A DNA stretch of 64,000 nt. Origin: Paraspadella gotoi (lineage: Eukaryota > Chaetognatha). Shown piece after piece: positions 32,325-44,320 of this stretch. The notes under the pieces were generated by a model. That model searched no databases, was not told where the DNA came from, and saw nothing but the letters and a program-made list of their open reading frames with translations. The translations under genes and the position numbers were made by a program. The DNA lies in assembly GCA_051294375.1 (NCBI GenBank), contig CM119264.1, positions 3,143,575 through 3,207,574 of the forward strand. Direction: 5' to 3'. Position 1 is the first letter of the stretch. Each line of letters begins with the position of its first letter.

Positions 32325-32889
32325 AATGACAATTCCATCAAAACTTAATATCACACACTTTCCAACCCACACACAAAATTTCATTCCAATTCAACACCCC
32401 AATCATGAGTAATTGGAGTTTTTTGCTAAGGGGATCGGATGGATGGACAGACGGACGGACATCATTTTTTTGCATAATTTATCATAATTTGAAGTTCTGA
32501 CATGATCAAAGTGAATGCCCGACAAGATTGGGGGGGTGGACCAACGGACCGACAAAGTGAATTATAGAGTCGGGATCTGCTTACTAATTTTTTTTGGTAT
32601 TTTATTCTTACAATTTTTGTTACATATGGTTAAAACATAGCTCATTTAAAAGATAAAAAAACTAAATTACTTAAATATAATACTTTTTATTTTTAACTTT
32701 TTAATTTATGAATCCAAAGATATACAATAAAAGTTATCATATTAGTTTTTTCTTTCAAGGTATATTATATGCCTGAAAGGAATAACCAAACTTGGGTATC
32801 CTGTCAATCTTTTTATATTAAGGTCGGACTAAGTGATAGACAAAAAACATTGGATAAGTTCAGGGTTTGAAAAAGGACTGGCCAGGAAT

Positions 32890-34110
32890 AATGAGGATTA
32901 AGGCGTAGTAAAATTTCTAAATTTAACTTTAATTAAAATTCTAAAAGTGAGGAACGAACAACATTATATTAATGAACATTTATGTAATAAAAAAAATTAT
33001 AATAAATTTTACTATTTACGCAGTAGGCCATATTTATACTAGTACTAAATCAATAAATGTTAAAATTTTAAAACGGTTTTTTCTAAGTTTTTTTTACAGA
33101 TTTGGATTCGTCATAAAAAGTTGATAAAAAGAAATATAACTCTTTATGAAAAATTCCTTCATTAAGTGGGTCAAAAATTAGAAAAAGCTATATTTTAAAC
33201 TGAAAATTAAATTTTTATATATTAAATATAGTTTTTTTAATTTTTAAACCACTTAATGAAAGAATTTTTAAAATGATTTATATTTTCTTTTATCAACTTT
33301 TGACGAGAAATTCAAATCTGCAATCAAAATTAAGAAAAGCTTATTTTGAAATTTTTCGATTTTATAAGGATAGTACTACTATCTAGGAAAAAAGTTAGAA
33401 ACATTTTTTTTTTAAAAGTTCATTTATTCAATAAAAAATATACAAAACATGGGTAAAACATTCTCAATATTTGGTATGCCCTCCCTCGCATCGACCACTG
33501 CCTGCATTCGTCTGGGCATGCTCTCGTAAAGCGAATTGAGGTACGAAGGTGAAATGTTTTTCCACACCTTTAGCGCAATTCTTTTCAGCCCGATGTTGAT
33601 GTTGCGCGTTCTCGACTTTGCATCTTTTTCATCTGCGACAAAGAGATTCAATTGGATTGAGATCGGGGGAGTTCCCCGGCCAACCAGAGAATAAGTTGAT
33701 ATGATGATTGGCATGCCACTGCTTCGTCGTAGCGGCTCTATGCGCAGGAGCTCCGTCTTCCATAAAGCGATAGGATTTTTTTCCGCCATTTTTCACTTGA
33801 GGTAGCAATCTTATTTTGCCTCTAACTTCTATACGGTTGGATCTACGAAAAATGGAAGGAAGCAACTGAAAGGAAATTTAGTGTAGAATCTGAAACATCC
33901 TGATTTTTTAAAAATCGAGCAAGTTTTCGAGTAGATATCCTCAATTAAAATGTTTCTAACTTTTTTCCTAGATAGTATATATAAATATAGCCTACTGCGA
34001 AAATTAAAAAACATAAAATTAATTTTTTTACAAATTAATGTTCACTGATGGTATGTTGTTCATAATTGACTTTTAGAATTTTCGTATGTAACTTTCACTA
34101 CGCCTTAATG
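32890..34110 (+). repeat. Dispersed repeat R, longest copy
   Basis: It matches 19430-20560 in order, from TAGTAAAATTTCTAAATTT to TAACTTTCACTACGCCTTA. It is interrupted by a Tc1/mariner element at 33379-33975. No coding content of its own. Confidence 0.6.
33379..33975 (-). mobile_element. Tc1/mariner remnant with exact TIRs and TA duplication
   Basis: The 29-bp terminal inverted repeats are perfect (CTATCTAGGAAAAAAGTTAG and onward, and its complement). TA flanks both ends (33377-33378, 33976-33977). The equivalent place in repeat R at 20219-20245 has a single TA, so the empty site is seen. The minus strand encodes the C-terminal half of a transposase in two frames: MEDGAPAHRA (second catalytic Asp region) and GNSPDLNPIES (third catalytic region) from 33865, then SMPRRMQAVVDA from the other frame down to 33424. 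A frameshift near 33640 and the missing N-terminal half make it inactive. Confidence 0.85.
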
Positions 34111-34209
34111 AGGATATAATAAGCTTTCCCACTCACCCTGAATGAACCTCAATAAAAACCCTAACTCTAATTAATTTATCTTACTTACGATCTTACATAA
34201 TTTATAGCC

Positions 34210-35240
34210 TAACCTCTTATGCCAAGCTGAAACCTTAACGCTATTTTTGTTTATTTCTGAGCTTCACCCAAACCCTAGGTTATATTTTATTCAAATAACA
34301 AAGTCGCTGGCGATTCACGTCTGAGTCACAATTGTGGTTTTAGTTAGTTGGCGACTTTACTATGGCAATATCGCCAAAACCCTGGTGGTGTCGCCACTGG
34401 TGACCTCGCCAATAATAAAAGTAATGAATATAATGAAAGGCGCGAGTTAAAGGAAAAGCTTGCGGCTGAAGTTGAGACATGGGGATAAATACATCACCTG
34501 CAAGCCTTTCCCTCATAACAAAACCCTAACCCAAGTCTCCAGTACATCTCCGTGCTTTTCCCCCAACCCTAACCCTAAACCGGGCTAGGCATCCCGTACA
34601 TTTCCATGCCTCAACCCTAACCACCTTCGATGCGCCAACCATGGGCTTTCCTAACCTTCACCCTTACTCGGTCCTCCGGTTTAACTCCATTCCTCTCCCC
34701 CAACCCTAACCCAAGCCCTGGCCTCCAGTACATCTCCTTGCCTTGATCCAACGCTAAGCGCCTTCAATGCATCAACCACTGGCTTCTCCCCCAACCCTAA
34801 CTCGGGCCTCCCATTCAACTCTGTGCCTCTCTCCCAACTCTAACCCTAACCCGAGCTTCCCATATATCTCTGTGCCTCAACCCTAACCCTAACCGCCTTC
34901 GATGCATCAACAGTGGGCCTCTCCCCCAACCCTAACCCGGGCCTCCCATTCAACTCCATGCCTCTCTCCTAACCTTAACCTTAACCCAGGACCGGGACTC
35001 CCTTATATTTCCGTACCTCAACTTTAATCCCTAATGTCCATTGCCAGTACCTTCCCTAACCCTAATGCCGGCTTTCTGTTTATCTTAACCTTAAAATTCA
35101 TATTAACCTTAACCCTAACCCTAAACTACTCAACCCTAACTCCAATTACTACCAACTCAACCCTAAACCAAACCAACCCTAATCTAACCTTAATCTAACC
35201 CTAAACTACCTCAACCCCAACCCTAACCAAGTAACCATAA
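34210..35240 (-). repeat. Telomere-repeat composite element, copy 1
   Basis: CpG-rich palindromic motifs (GTCGCTGGCGATTCACG, TTAGTTAGTTGGCGACTTT, TCGCCACTGGTGACCTCGCC) at 34308-34412 are followed by about 700 bp of CCCTAACCCTAA mixed with spacers such as CCGGGCCTCCCATTCAACTC and GCCTTCGATGCATCAAC. It is the reverse complement of 59645-60790. The TTAGGG units are separated by roughly 100-bp blocks, so this is a satellite-like element, not a true telomere. Confidence 0.6.
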
Positions 35241-35407
35241 TCTGAGTTTTAAGTAAAATCACCATAATGAGAATGCTAAATGTAATTTAGAGTTAAATTA
35301 CCAAATAGTGAGGATGTTATAAAAAAATAAAACAAGTTTTGCTTATTATTTTAATATTTTTACAAATAATTTTAATTATATAATATATTTTTTAATAATA
35401 AAATAAA

Positions 35408-35620
35408 GGCACTTTTTTCAAAGAAGCCCCCTTGCTGCGGCTCCTGAAGTAGCGGACTCAAACACATGCACAAAACACATATCTTTTGCTGCTTCCATCG
35501 TCGCTTTATGCGCCACTCCTTTTGTCGTCGCTCGCACCGTTGCTACTGCTTCCTACATTGTTCAAATTGTCGTCGTTTCTGTTGATCACGATCCCAGAAA
35601 GACAGAGAGAGAGAGAGAGA
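35408..35620 (-). repeat. Inverted partial copy of the composite repeat at 14600
   Basis: The minus strand carries AGTCCGCTACTTCAGGAGCC, GCATAAAGCGACGATGG and GGATCGTGATCAACAGAAAC, as in 14820-15005 and 50300-50500. It stops at the AG-rich block that follows. Confidence 0.55.
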
Positions 35621-36195
35621 AAGAAGCTGAACAGACGCTTTGCAGAGCCGGAACTCGTTTACTTGTCGCCTAGTGACTGGTGGTGAAAAAAAAAGTGACT
35701 AATTTTTTTTTTTGTAAAAAAAAGAGATAGAGAGAGAGAGTGAGAGAGAAAGAGAGAGAGAGAGAGAGAAAAGAGAGAGAGAGAGAGAGAGAACGATGAG
35801 AGAGAGAGAGCCGGAACTCGTTTACTCGTCGCCTTGTGACGGTGTGTGAAAAAAAAGTGAATAATTTTTTTTTTGGTAAAAAAAAAATAGAGAGAGAGAT
35901 AGAGAGAAAGAGAGAGAGAGAGGAGACGGAGGGAGAGACAGAGAGAGCCTGAACTCGTTTTTAAACGATTCAGAAAAGGCAGCGCCTGATCAAATATATA
36001 TTTTTTTGAGAAAGAAAAAAATAATCAGAATTTTTCAAAAAACGAACGATCACGCAAGAGATCGTACAGAGAGAGACAGACGCACACAGAGAGAGACAGA
36101 GAGAGACTGAGAGAGACTGAGAGAGGGAGACGGAGGGAGAGAGAGAGAGAGAGACCCTGAACTCGTTTTTATTAACGATTCAGAAAAGGCAGCGC
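35595..36195. repeat. AG-rich tandem block with 140-200-bp units
   Basis: Four units start with a conserved AGCCGGAACTCGTTTAC or CCTGAACTCGTTTTTA phrase (about 35645, 35809, 35945, 36152), separated by AG dinucleotide runs and A/T homopolymers. The last two share GATTCAGAAAAGGCAGCGCC. No coding content. Confidence 0.6.
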
Positions 36196-36199
36196 CTGA

Positions 36200-37100
36200 T
36201 AAAAAAATATATATAATTAAAAAATAAATAAAAGAAAGGCAAAAAATGTTACAATGGTTTACAATTGGAAATTTTTACAATTTTTCTAATCATAGGTTGT
36301 TAACGATTTTATTTTTATTTGTATTAAAATTAAGATATAGCTTCTCATTAAAAAGTTCCTTTGAGTTCCCATTTTTATTATAGATTTAAAAAAAAATTTT
36401 TGAATTTCATCTTCAATATTATATACTGCAATATGTAAATTAGATTAAAGCATTTCTATATACTAATTTGGATATTATAATGAGTACTATAATCTCATTT
36501 GCATATTGCAGTAAATCATAATGAAGTGAAAATTCAAACAAAAAATACTTAAATCCAAATGTAATGAGAAAATATCAAAGCTATTTCAAGATGAGAAGCC
36601 ATATCTAAATTTTTAACTTACTATGATCGCACACTTTTGTAAAACTTTATCATAATTCATAATAATTTTTATTTAAAAAAAAAAGGTAAGTCACAGCCAA
36701 ACCTATAAAAGCGTAGTAGTTTTTATATAAAAACAGCGTGACGCCGACGACGACGACGACTACGTCACAAAGAAGCTCACCCGAAACAAAATCAAGCCTG
36801 AACCGGCTTAGCCGGTCATGGCTTGATAATAAATATTAAATATAAGCAATATATAAATTATATAATTTAAAGAATATAATAGGAATATTTAATTTCATAA
36901 ATTTTAATTATTTACATAGTATTGGAGCCGGAGCCAAGTTGAAATTTTTGCTTGAGCCAGAGCCGGAGCTAGAGCCGGAAAAAATTTTGGCCTGGAGCTG
37001 GAGCTCAGACAAAATTAGGTCGGCTCCACATCCCTGTAGCGATGGTATTATTTAGGATGTTAAGATATTTTCAGTTTTTATAAAAACTCTTTCTTTTTCA
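36200..37100. other. AT-rich intron 1 sequence of B with GGAGCC-rich segment
   Basis: No gene. At 36735-36765 a GACGAC run lies near ACCGGCTTAGCCGGT (about 36801-36815). At 36925-37035 GGAGCCGGAGCC-type repeats end in GGCTCCACATCCCTG, whose complement CAGGGATGTGGAGCC resembles hAT-type termini. Homology to intron 1 of A starts immediately after it (GCGATGGTATTATTTAGG). Confidence 0.35.
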
Positions 37101-38153
37101 TTTAGAAAAAAATTTATTTTGTACAAAATTGGAAATAATGGAACATTTACCCAAACGTCCAAACCCTGCACCTGCAATAGAAAATCCTGCAGGTGGGAGA
37201 TTAATGAATACAATACTATCATCTCTTTTGGTCTGTCAAGTATCAGCTTAGCCTCTTTTGCTGTTAAATCTCGTGATGAACTGGCATCATTTGTTGGAAT
37301 AATTGGCCTCATAGAAAGTTGCATTGGTCTTGTTTTAAATATTTATTTGATATATGTTTGGACCCTAAAGACATCAATCTGGTTTGCAATTTTGTCACCA
37401 TTTGCACTCCTAAGGATTTTTACTTTTTCAGAGTTGAGAGATTATCTGTCCAGATTGTTTGGGCGAGATTCTCTAAAAAAGAAACAGATATCATTTGCCC
37501 AATATTTTATAAGGATCTCAATGTCAGTTCTGGTAGTCTCCATTTTTCTTAATGAAGATACACGCATCACTGTAAATTTATTTTCAAAGAGAGTCAACTT
37601 GAGGAAGAGTGTATCTTATAAAGGTAAAGACCATTGGGCTCAATCTCCAAAAATCATTTATTTTAAAAAAATTTACATGCTTGGTCCTCATATTCAAAAT
37701 GTATGTTACAAGAAAATTGGTATAATTGATCATAAAAGATGGGAAAAAATTATAACTGCTGACATTATGGTATCATTACGACAATACTTGGCAACTCACC
37801 CAAAAAACAGGTAACATTTTGAAAATTTAGTCTGATTTTTGTACTGCTTATTGCATAAATAAAATTTTCATTAATGACTTTCTAACAGAAATGATGTGTG
37901 ATATCTATTAGAAAACTAGGACAGATAGTAATCTAACCTTGTGTTGTATAGATGCTCCCTCTATTTCCAGAAGACAACACTGACTTCCCCTTCCCAAATT
38001 GAATTATTAGATAAATAAATCATTTTTAAGAAAGAAAGCAATATATATTTGATTAAATAATAAGATTAAATACTAAATCCTTCATAAAATATAAAAATAG
38101 AAAATAGTGAAACAAGTAATTTGCAAATTTTCATAAATAAATGATTAATTTTT

Positions 38154-38967
38154 AGTCGGATCTGCTTTCAGCAGATCCCGACTCTATGATTCACCTTGTC
38201 GGTCCGTCGGCCCGCCCCTTCAATATTGTCGGGCAATCACTTACATCATGTCAGAACATCGAATTATGATAAATTATGCAAAAAAAAATGATGTCCGTCT
38301 GTCCTACCTTAGCAAAAAGCTCCATTAACTCGTGATTGGGTGGTTGGATTGTAATAAAATTTTGTGTGTGGGTGGGAAAGTGTGTGACGAAGTTTGATAT
38401 AAAGTTTCGGTGGAAACGTGCAAGTGGAAATGAGTTTAAATGAAAAAAATATGAGTCACATTTACTTGAATCTTTTTACTTATTTTAACCTATAATTACT
38501 CGAATTAATCATAATTGAATTAATAGATTGAGATTAAATTTTGTGTGCGGGTAGGAAAGTGTGTGAAGAAGCTAGATATAAAGTTTTGACGGAATCGTGC
38601 CAGTGGAAATGAGTTTAAATGGAAAAAACATAAGTCACATTTGCTTGAATTTTTATTATTTATGATTACTAATAAATGTTTTAATTAATTAATTAATTAA
38701 TGTGAAATATTGATGCAATTAAAAAAATGATGCAAGTTTAAAAAATGATGCAAGTTGAAAAAATGATGCAAGTTAAAAAAATGATACAAGTTAAAAAAAT
38801 TACGCGAATTGTAAAAATGATGCAAATTGAAAAAATTATGTGAGTTGAAAAATGATGTGAGTGGAAAAAATGATGCGAGTTAAAAAAAATTTTAAAAAAT
38901 ATTGTGATTTATCATCTGATTAGCTGATTACCGCTTAATTATCGTAGGCAGATTTGCTCAAACTTGT
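38154..38967 (-). mobile_element. Helitron-like element in intron 2 of B (first)
   Basis: Its 3' hairpin is at 38154 (AGTCGGATCTGCTTTCAGCAGATCC on the plus strand) and its 5' end at 38967 (GCTCAAACTTG). The inverted 18-bp array lies at 38715-38890. Gene C intron 2 has no insertion at the same place (near 56505-56520), so the site is empty there. No target duplication is apparent. Confidence 0.65.
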
Positions 38968-39031
38968 TTTGTTTTTTGCTCTGTTGCACTTTTTAAAAAA
39001 AGAATAGTTCAGGTAATGTCCTTTAATTTTT

Positions 39032-39972
39032 AGTCGGATCTGCTTATCAGTAGATCCCGACTTTATAATTCACTTTGTTAGTCCATCGGTCCGCCCCCTC
39101 AATATTGTCGGGCACACACTTATATCATGTCAGAACATCAAATTATGATATATTATGAAAAAAAATGATGTCCTCTCGTTCGTCTGTCTGTTTGTACATC
39201 CGTCTGTCCGTCCCACCTTAGCAAAAAACACCAATTACTTGTGATTGGATGGATGGATTGGAATGAAATTTTGTGTGTGGGTAGGGACATGTGTGATTGA
39301 GCTGGATATGAAGTTTCGATGGAATCGTCCGAGTTGAAATGAGCTTAAATGGAAAAAACAAAAAAATATATTTCACTATTTGAACACCAATTGCTCATGA
39401 GTGGATTGGGCGATTGACCTTGAATTTGGTATATATGTGTTTTATTCGTTTACAACAATTAGTTGAAACAGTACATTCAAAAGGGCATACAGCATTACAG
39501 ATAAACGCATAAATTGTACAGTTTACAATTAAACAAAATATAAATATTCAAATTAACAGAACGAAAAAAAAAAAATTAACAATAAGCTGACAAGAGTAAG
39601 TGTGTGATTAAGCTGGAAATCATTTTTGATGGAATTGTTTTAGTGGAAATGAGTTTAAATAGAAAAAACAAAAAACCTGTTTCACTAATTGATTATGCTT
39701 CTTTTTCCTTTTATATCAAATGTAAATGCAATTTAAAATCAATTAGTCAATTAATTAATAAATAATTAATTAATCAGTCAATAAATGAGTCAATCGTTAT
39801 CGGCATTATTCTCATTGTTGTCATTGCTTTTGTCGTGGTTAGTGACGAAAAGACCTAAAAACAAACATTTGGGATCAAATTAATTAATTAATTAACTTGA
39901 ATAATTTAATTATTAATTAATTAATTACCGATAATGATCGTGGTCAGATCCGACATTGTTTGCTCAAACTTG
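39032..39972 (-). mobile_element. Helitron-like element in intron 2 of B (second)
   Basis: Plus-strand start is AGTCGGATCTGCTTATCAG, end is TTTGCTCAAACTTG. A and C read CTTTAATTTTT followed directly by AAAAA and the intron, while B has the element exactly between the T and A runs. Insertion without target duplication between T and A, plus a terminal hairpin, fits a Helitron-type mechanism. A foreign segment (about 39420-39600) interrupts the CATTTAAACTC module. Confidence 0.7.
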
Positions 39973-41173
39973 TTTAAAAAAACTACTGCTCTAAAAGCTT
40001 AAGTATTTTGTCATTAATACAATTTCTTTTCTCTATTTAGTTTCTCTTTGCCTCAATGGTCACTTTTTCCAATTCAATATGACGCGATCGGAAATTACAA
40101 ATTTCTTGATCCATCTCACTTACAAATTCTTCTGATGTTGAACATAGATTTGATTTTAGGCTTCATTTACCTCTTCATCCATCTGCTGCAAAGAAAGCAA
40201 CAAGCAAAGATAGCTCTATTGGTCATCACTTCACTCTCACCGTTGACTGTGGTTGCCCTCAACATCTATGCAACAATCAATTACACTCACGCATTCTCAG
40301 ATTTGGGTTTTTCGCAATGCAACAATTTTAAGTGTGTTGCTGGTTTGAATCTCAATCTCAATTCTCTTTACGAATTTAATGAATTTCGGTACAAAAGCTT
40401 TATAACTTTTACCAAATATTCTTTTACTTCAATTACATCTTACTTTATTCTTTCATTTTTGGAGGCCTTTGGCAAAAGGTCTTGGTCAAATTTGTCTATG
40501 GGTATTCAACAGTCATTTTGTTTAATTGGAATAATTTCGCTCGGGCTTTCAGTCGCTGGTTTCTTGATATTAAGAACTCGCGATACAACACATGAGACGG
40601 AAATAATTTTTAAAATGAAGTTTTATCGACAAAATTTTAAGAATTTTCCTTTTGAAAATTGTCATGATGCCATGGTTAGTCTGAGCCAGAAAAGTCAATA
40701 TTTTTCTATTTATTGTAACATTTCATTTCTTCCTTTGATTATTTGGATTGCAGTTGCACTTTTAAAAATTAAATGTAAAAGATTACATAGATATTGTACA
40801 AAATTATCATTTATAATTTTTTTGGTGATACCTCCAATATTCATTTTTAATGGACAAAATTTAATGCTGAAAACAAATATGACTCATCATCATGATTTAA
40901 TTATATTGAATAAATTAATTTCCGATCCTAGAAATGAGTTTCCTATAGATTTTCTTTCAACGGAGACGCCCTCATTTTTTCTTTGTTCTACTATAGAAAA
41001 TCAATGAAATTGCTGGTGCTTAAAAAGATCATTCAAAAAACAACTTAGAACCTGGCATGGTTTTCAAAGAGCTCTTGAAGTTTATCCATTTTAGAAATCA
41101 AAACGATTTTAATATTTTTCTTTATTTCTTCATGTTTTTTCCTATTCTTTGTAGGTTTATATATTTTATGTAG

Positions 41174-42325
41174 TAGAAAGTAAAAATTATTAAAAAGTAA
41201 AAAGCACTGCTAATTTTCTATTGGTTAAAATAGAAAATATCGGCAGCTCTTACTTTAAATAAATTAAATATTTAAATAAATTATAGTAGGAAACATGTCT
41301 TTTCAACTTTTGATACCTACTACGAGGATTTGTCTCTTACTTTTTCTACTATGAGTAATTGAGTATTTTCCCTTTACTTTCTATAGAAATTTGCTCTTCT
41401 GTCTGCACCCACTAGATCTTCACTTGCATTGCTTTACACAAAATAGCAAATTTTTGTTTGTTTTGGTCTTAATAAACCAGATGGCTCTACAAAAAAGAGC
41501 GTTTTTAAAACAAAATAGCAATGAAATTTAGTTTTAGTATATCTTTTCTGAAACAAAAGAACAGTCCTATTAAATCTTCTTTATATTTATACCATATTTT
41601 ACTAGAGGCCTTTACAAAACAGGAGGCCCTTTGTAAGACAAAGGAACAATCAAAAAATTTTATCTCTACCCACTAGATCTTCACTTGCAACTGCTCTTCA
41701 ACAAAATAGCAAGTTTTTTTTTCGCTTTTCTTATCAGAAATATTTTTAAAAATAATTTTTTTTATATTTTTGCAAAATATAAAAATATGCAAAATTACTT
41801 ATTTATTTTTTTAATATCTTTTAATGACGGCATATATGCAAGAGAGACACAAAAGAATTGAAGCAATATAGAAGAAAAAATGCAGGTTGATGTCCGCAAA
41901 ATTAACTTAATAAAAATTACGCAACAGTTTAGATTTAAATTAATTATTAAATTTCAAAACACTATTTACAATCACTTAATAGATCAAATTTATACCAATA
42001 TTACACATTTGAATTAGAATTCAATTGAAGTAATTCCATCTTATTATTCAGATCATCACCTTATTGATTATGTCTGCCAAAAACAATTCCAAAGGGTAAA
42101 CCAGTGGCTTAAACTGAACTGTTACTGCGGCAATAATAATATTTTTTTTAAATTTGCATCATTTTTTAACTTTTTTTTCAACCTTTATCAATAAATTAAA
42201 ATAAATTTCTGTAAAACTCATGTTTTTGTCGATTTTAGAGTTGTCTTTTATTGGCTTAGTATAGATATAACATTATTGTTCGTTTCATACCGTCGACTTT
42301 AAATGCCACCGATCAAATATCGAAA
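41174..42325. other. AT-rich DNA with decayed repeats
   Basis: Two related fragments (41395-41480 and 41665-41720) share ACCCACTAGATCTTCACTTGCA and ACAAAATAGCAA, and relate to 2780-2840 inverted. Around 42095-42190 there is a piece of a Helitron-like element (AACCAGTGGCTTAAACTGAAC). No gene is supported. Confidence 0.45.
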
Positions 42326-42328
42326 AGT

Positions 42329-42772
42329 TTGGAATCGAGCGACGAGAATTCAAAAATGCCAGAGGCTAAAAATATTTTTCGCGATATTATTATTAGAAAT
42401 TCACTGGGTGAGGTTATCCCTAACAAAAACCTATTCTCAAAAGATAAAAGAGACGAAATGAATTTATTTTTCGAAAAGGGGAAAAGAGGGCCCTTGGCAA
42501 AAATATCTAATATTTCAAAAATAAACTCAGATGACTCAGAAATCTTCCCTTTAGAATCTTTTTGGGCCCTGGATCTGAAAGTGGAATCCGCTGCACCTCA
42601 GGGGTTGAAACTCAAGAAGCAAACGAATCCGCCTGCAGGATGGCAGTGTAAAAGGATAAGGGCTGTTGTGAGAGGAAACCAAAGGATAAGGGCTGCTGTG
42701 AGAGGAAACCAAAGGATAAGGGCTGTTGTGAGAGGAAACCAAAGGACAAGGGCTGTGAGAGGTTTAAATTAA
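42329..42772 (+). CDS. Unknown charged protein with four 10-residue repeats
   Basis: A 147-codon open frame (first internal Met near codon 10). Its C-terminal third contains four copies of RIRAVVRGNQ encoded by a 30-bp tandem repeat (about 42650-42765). The N-terminal part is Lys/Asp/Glu-rich without a recognisable domain. Position upstream of an integrase remnant suggests a retroelement gag, but there is no zinc knuckle. It could also be an incidental frame. Confidence 0.25.
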   Translation: MESSDENSKMPEAKNIFRDIIIRNSLGEVIPNKNLFSKDKRDEMNLFFEKGKRGPLAKISNISKINSDDSEIFPLESFWALDLKVESAAPQGLKLKKQTNPPAGWQCKRIRAVVRGNQRIRAAVRGNQRIRAVVRGNQRTRAVRGLN

Positions 42773-42909
42773 ACCTTTAATTAAACTTTAATTAAACCTT
42801 TAATTAAACTTTAATTGTAATCGGAGCATTGCTCCTGCTGCTGTAATTGTATATCTCAACTAAATAATACAAAAGAAAAATGTACGATAAACGTAACATC
42901 GACCGATGA

Positions 42910-44149
42910 CTTATTAGCTAATAACCGAAATTAGAAATAAAAGATGATTTCGAAAAAATAGAATTACCCAACGTTTTCGCAATTAGGAAGTGAAGGAATC
43001 CTAAAACTGCAAAACGAATCCACTGAAATACAAAAGTGGAAATCTTGGATGACAAACGACGACTCTCGACCAAATAAGAGCGACGCTTAACAATTAGAGT
43101 TGCACGACTTAACAATTTTACGACACATTCCGTTTTTCAAAATAAATAGTCAACAAATTATTTTTAGATTATTTATAAAAGAAAATGGAAACGTAGATAA
43201 ACTAATTTTAATAGATACTAAACAGCTGACCGAAATGACGGAAAAAGTACACCACGAATATGGACATTGTAATTTTAATACAGTTTTTAAAATTATATCG
43301 ACAATGTACAATGTACTACTGTACACCTGGAATGCGACGACGAATTACTGACGCAATCAGAAACTGTCATGTTTGTGTGAGTTACAACATAAAACCGACG
43401 GTGAAGGAGAAACCATCGACTTAATGCCGTTCGCACCGAGACAAATACTTTCTTGCGATTTGCTGGGTCCGATAACAAACTCGAAAGGGTATAAATATAT
43501 ATTCTCAGCTCGAGACGCTTACAGTAGAGAATCTTTCTTAATACCGATAAAATCTACTTCGGCTGAAGATGTCGCTCATGCCTTTTTAAAGATATTCGAA
43601 TCTCATGGAATTTGGGATTGCGTTTCAATCGATGGTAAATGTGTGACACAATGAAAAGTCGATAGGACTATTTTCAGAAAACTGGGAGTACAGGTGCAAC
43701 AAAGTACGTACGTCAGTAGACATCAGCTTTACTTGGAACGATTAAATCAAATCTGTCTGATTCGAATTTTGAAATGGTTAAACAAAGAACCCGACTTACG
43801 AAAGTGGTCCGACATTTTGAAGAAAGTTGAATTCTCCATAAACATGAGTCCATGCGTCTCGTTAGGGGGAAGGAGTCCATTCCAGGTAACCCGGAAAGAC
43901 GGGATGAAGGCGTTGACGCCGGAGATCGACCCGTTGGAAGGGCGTAAAGCTGTAGAAGAGGATTTTAATATGTTATTAGAAATGCACCGTGAAATTCGCT
44001 TTGCGGCATATAAACATTTATTATCTTATCAGCAACAATTGAATCCTCGAGATAAAAACCGAAGCGTTAAGAAAGGGAGAAATAATCTTTCGAAAACGCA
44101 TGTCGTTGAAATTGAAATTACAGAAAGTATAGTCTCTGCTCTCATTTAA
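42910..44149 (+). pseudogene. Ty3/Gypsy-like integrase remnant
   Basis: Frameshifted pieces follow in order. First is a zinc-binding region (HHEYGHCN, then CHVCVSYN across a frameshift near 43340). Next comes the catalytic core DLLGPITNSKGYKYIF and DAYSRESFLIPIKS, in which the first catalytic Asp is visible but the usual SDNGxEF has become SIDGKC. Last is a C-terminal stretch ERLNQ and SLGGRSPFQV. A stop at 43652 separates the core from the last part (43694-44149). No reverse transcriptase is upstream. The pattern is typical of Ty3/Gypsy integrases; it is inactive. Confidence 0.6.
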
Positions 44150-44320
44150 TGAAAGTTGAACAAGTTATTATTAAAATTAATAGTAATTAATCAAAATTAA
44201 TCAAATTGGTGTGAACATTAGTATAATAATAATGCTTCGCCGTATGACCGATATTTAGTAATCATTTTAATTACAGCATCTTACGGCGACGTTTGAAAGT
44301 AAACAACAGACTCGTGAGGC

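Larger units (their letters stand above)
31131..32590 (+). mobile_element. Helitron-like element split by a nested insertion
   Basis: The 18-bp array and the phrase ATGACAATTCCATC (31336-31349) resume at 32325-32338 with the same phrase, then AAAACTTAATATCACACACTT, GACGGACGGACATC, TGCATAATTTATCATAA, TGGACCAACGGACCGAC and GAGTCGGGATCTGCTTAC. The terminal hairpin is cut off. The 14-bp phrase repeated at both sides marks the insertion point of the hammerhead fold-back element. Confidence 0.6.
30356..41173 (+). pseudogene. XK-related-like membrane protein, copy B (frameshifted)
   Basis: Exon equivalents: 30356-30848, 37106-37810, 40041-41173. Exon 1 differs from A and C by three indels within the first 70 bp: one base lost in CAAAAATCATAA, one gained in GGTTATTGTTC and one lost in GACACATCAC. 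The normal ATG therefore leads to an early stop. Exon 2 is intact, with correct phase-2 junctions (TTTCATTTAG acceptor, AACAG|GTAACA donor). Exon 3 loses about 4 bases after TETPSF and stops at 41007; the rest of the frame survives, shifted, to a stop near 41173. An internal ATG (30437) could still start a shortened protein. B is the inverted partner of A and is littered with insertions, consistent with relaxed constraint. Confidence 0.75.

Noticed and set aside
36925-37035. Complete hAT element ending CAGGGATGTGGAGCC
   Set aside because: Only one possible terminus was found; no matching opposite end or duplication could be located.
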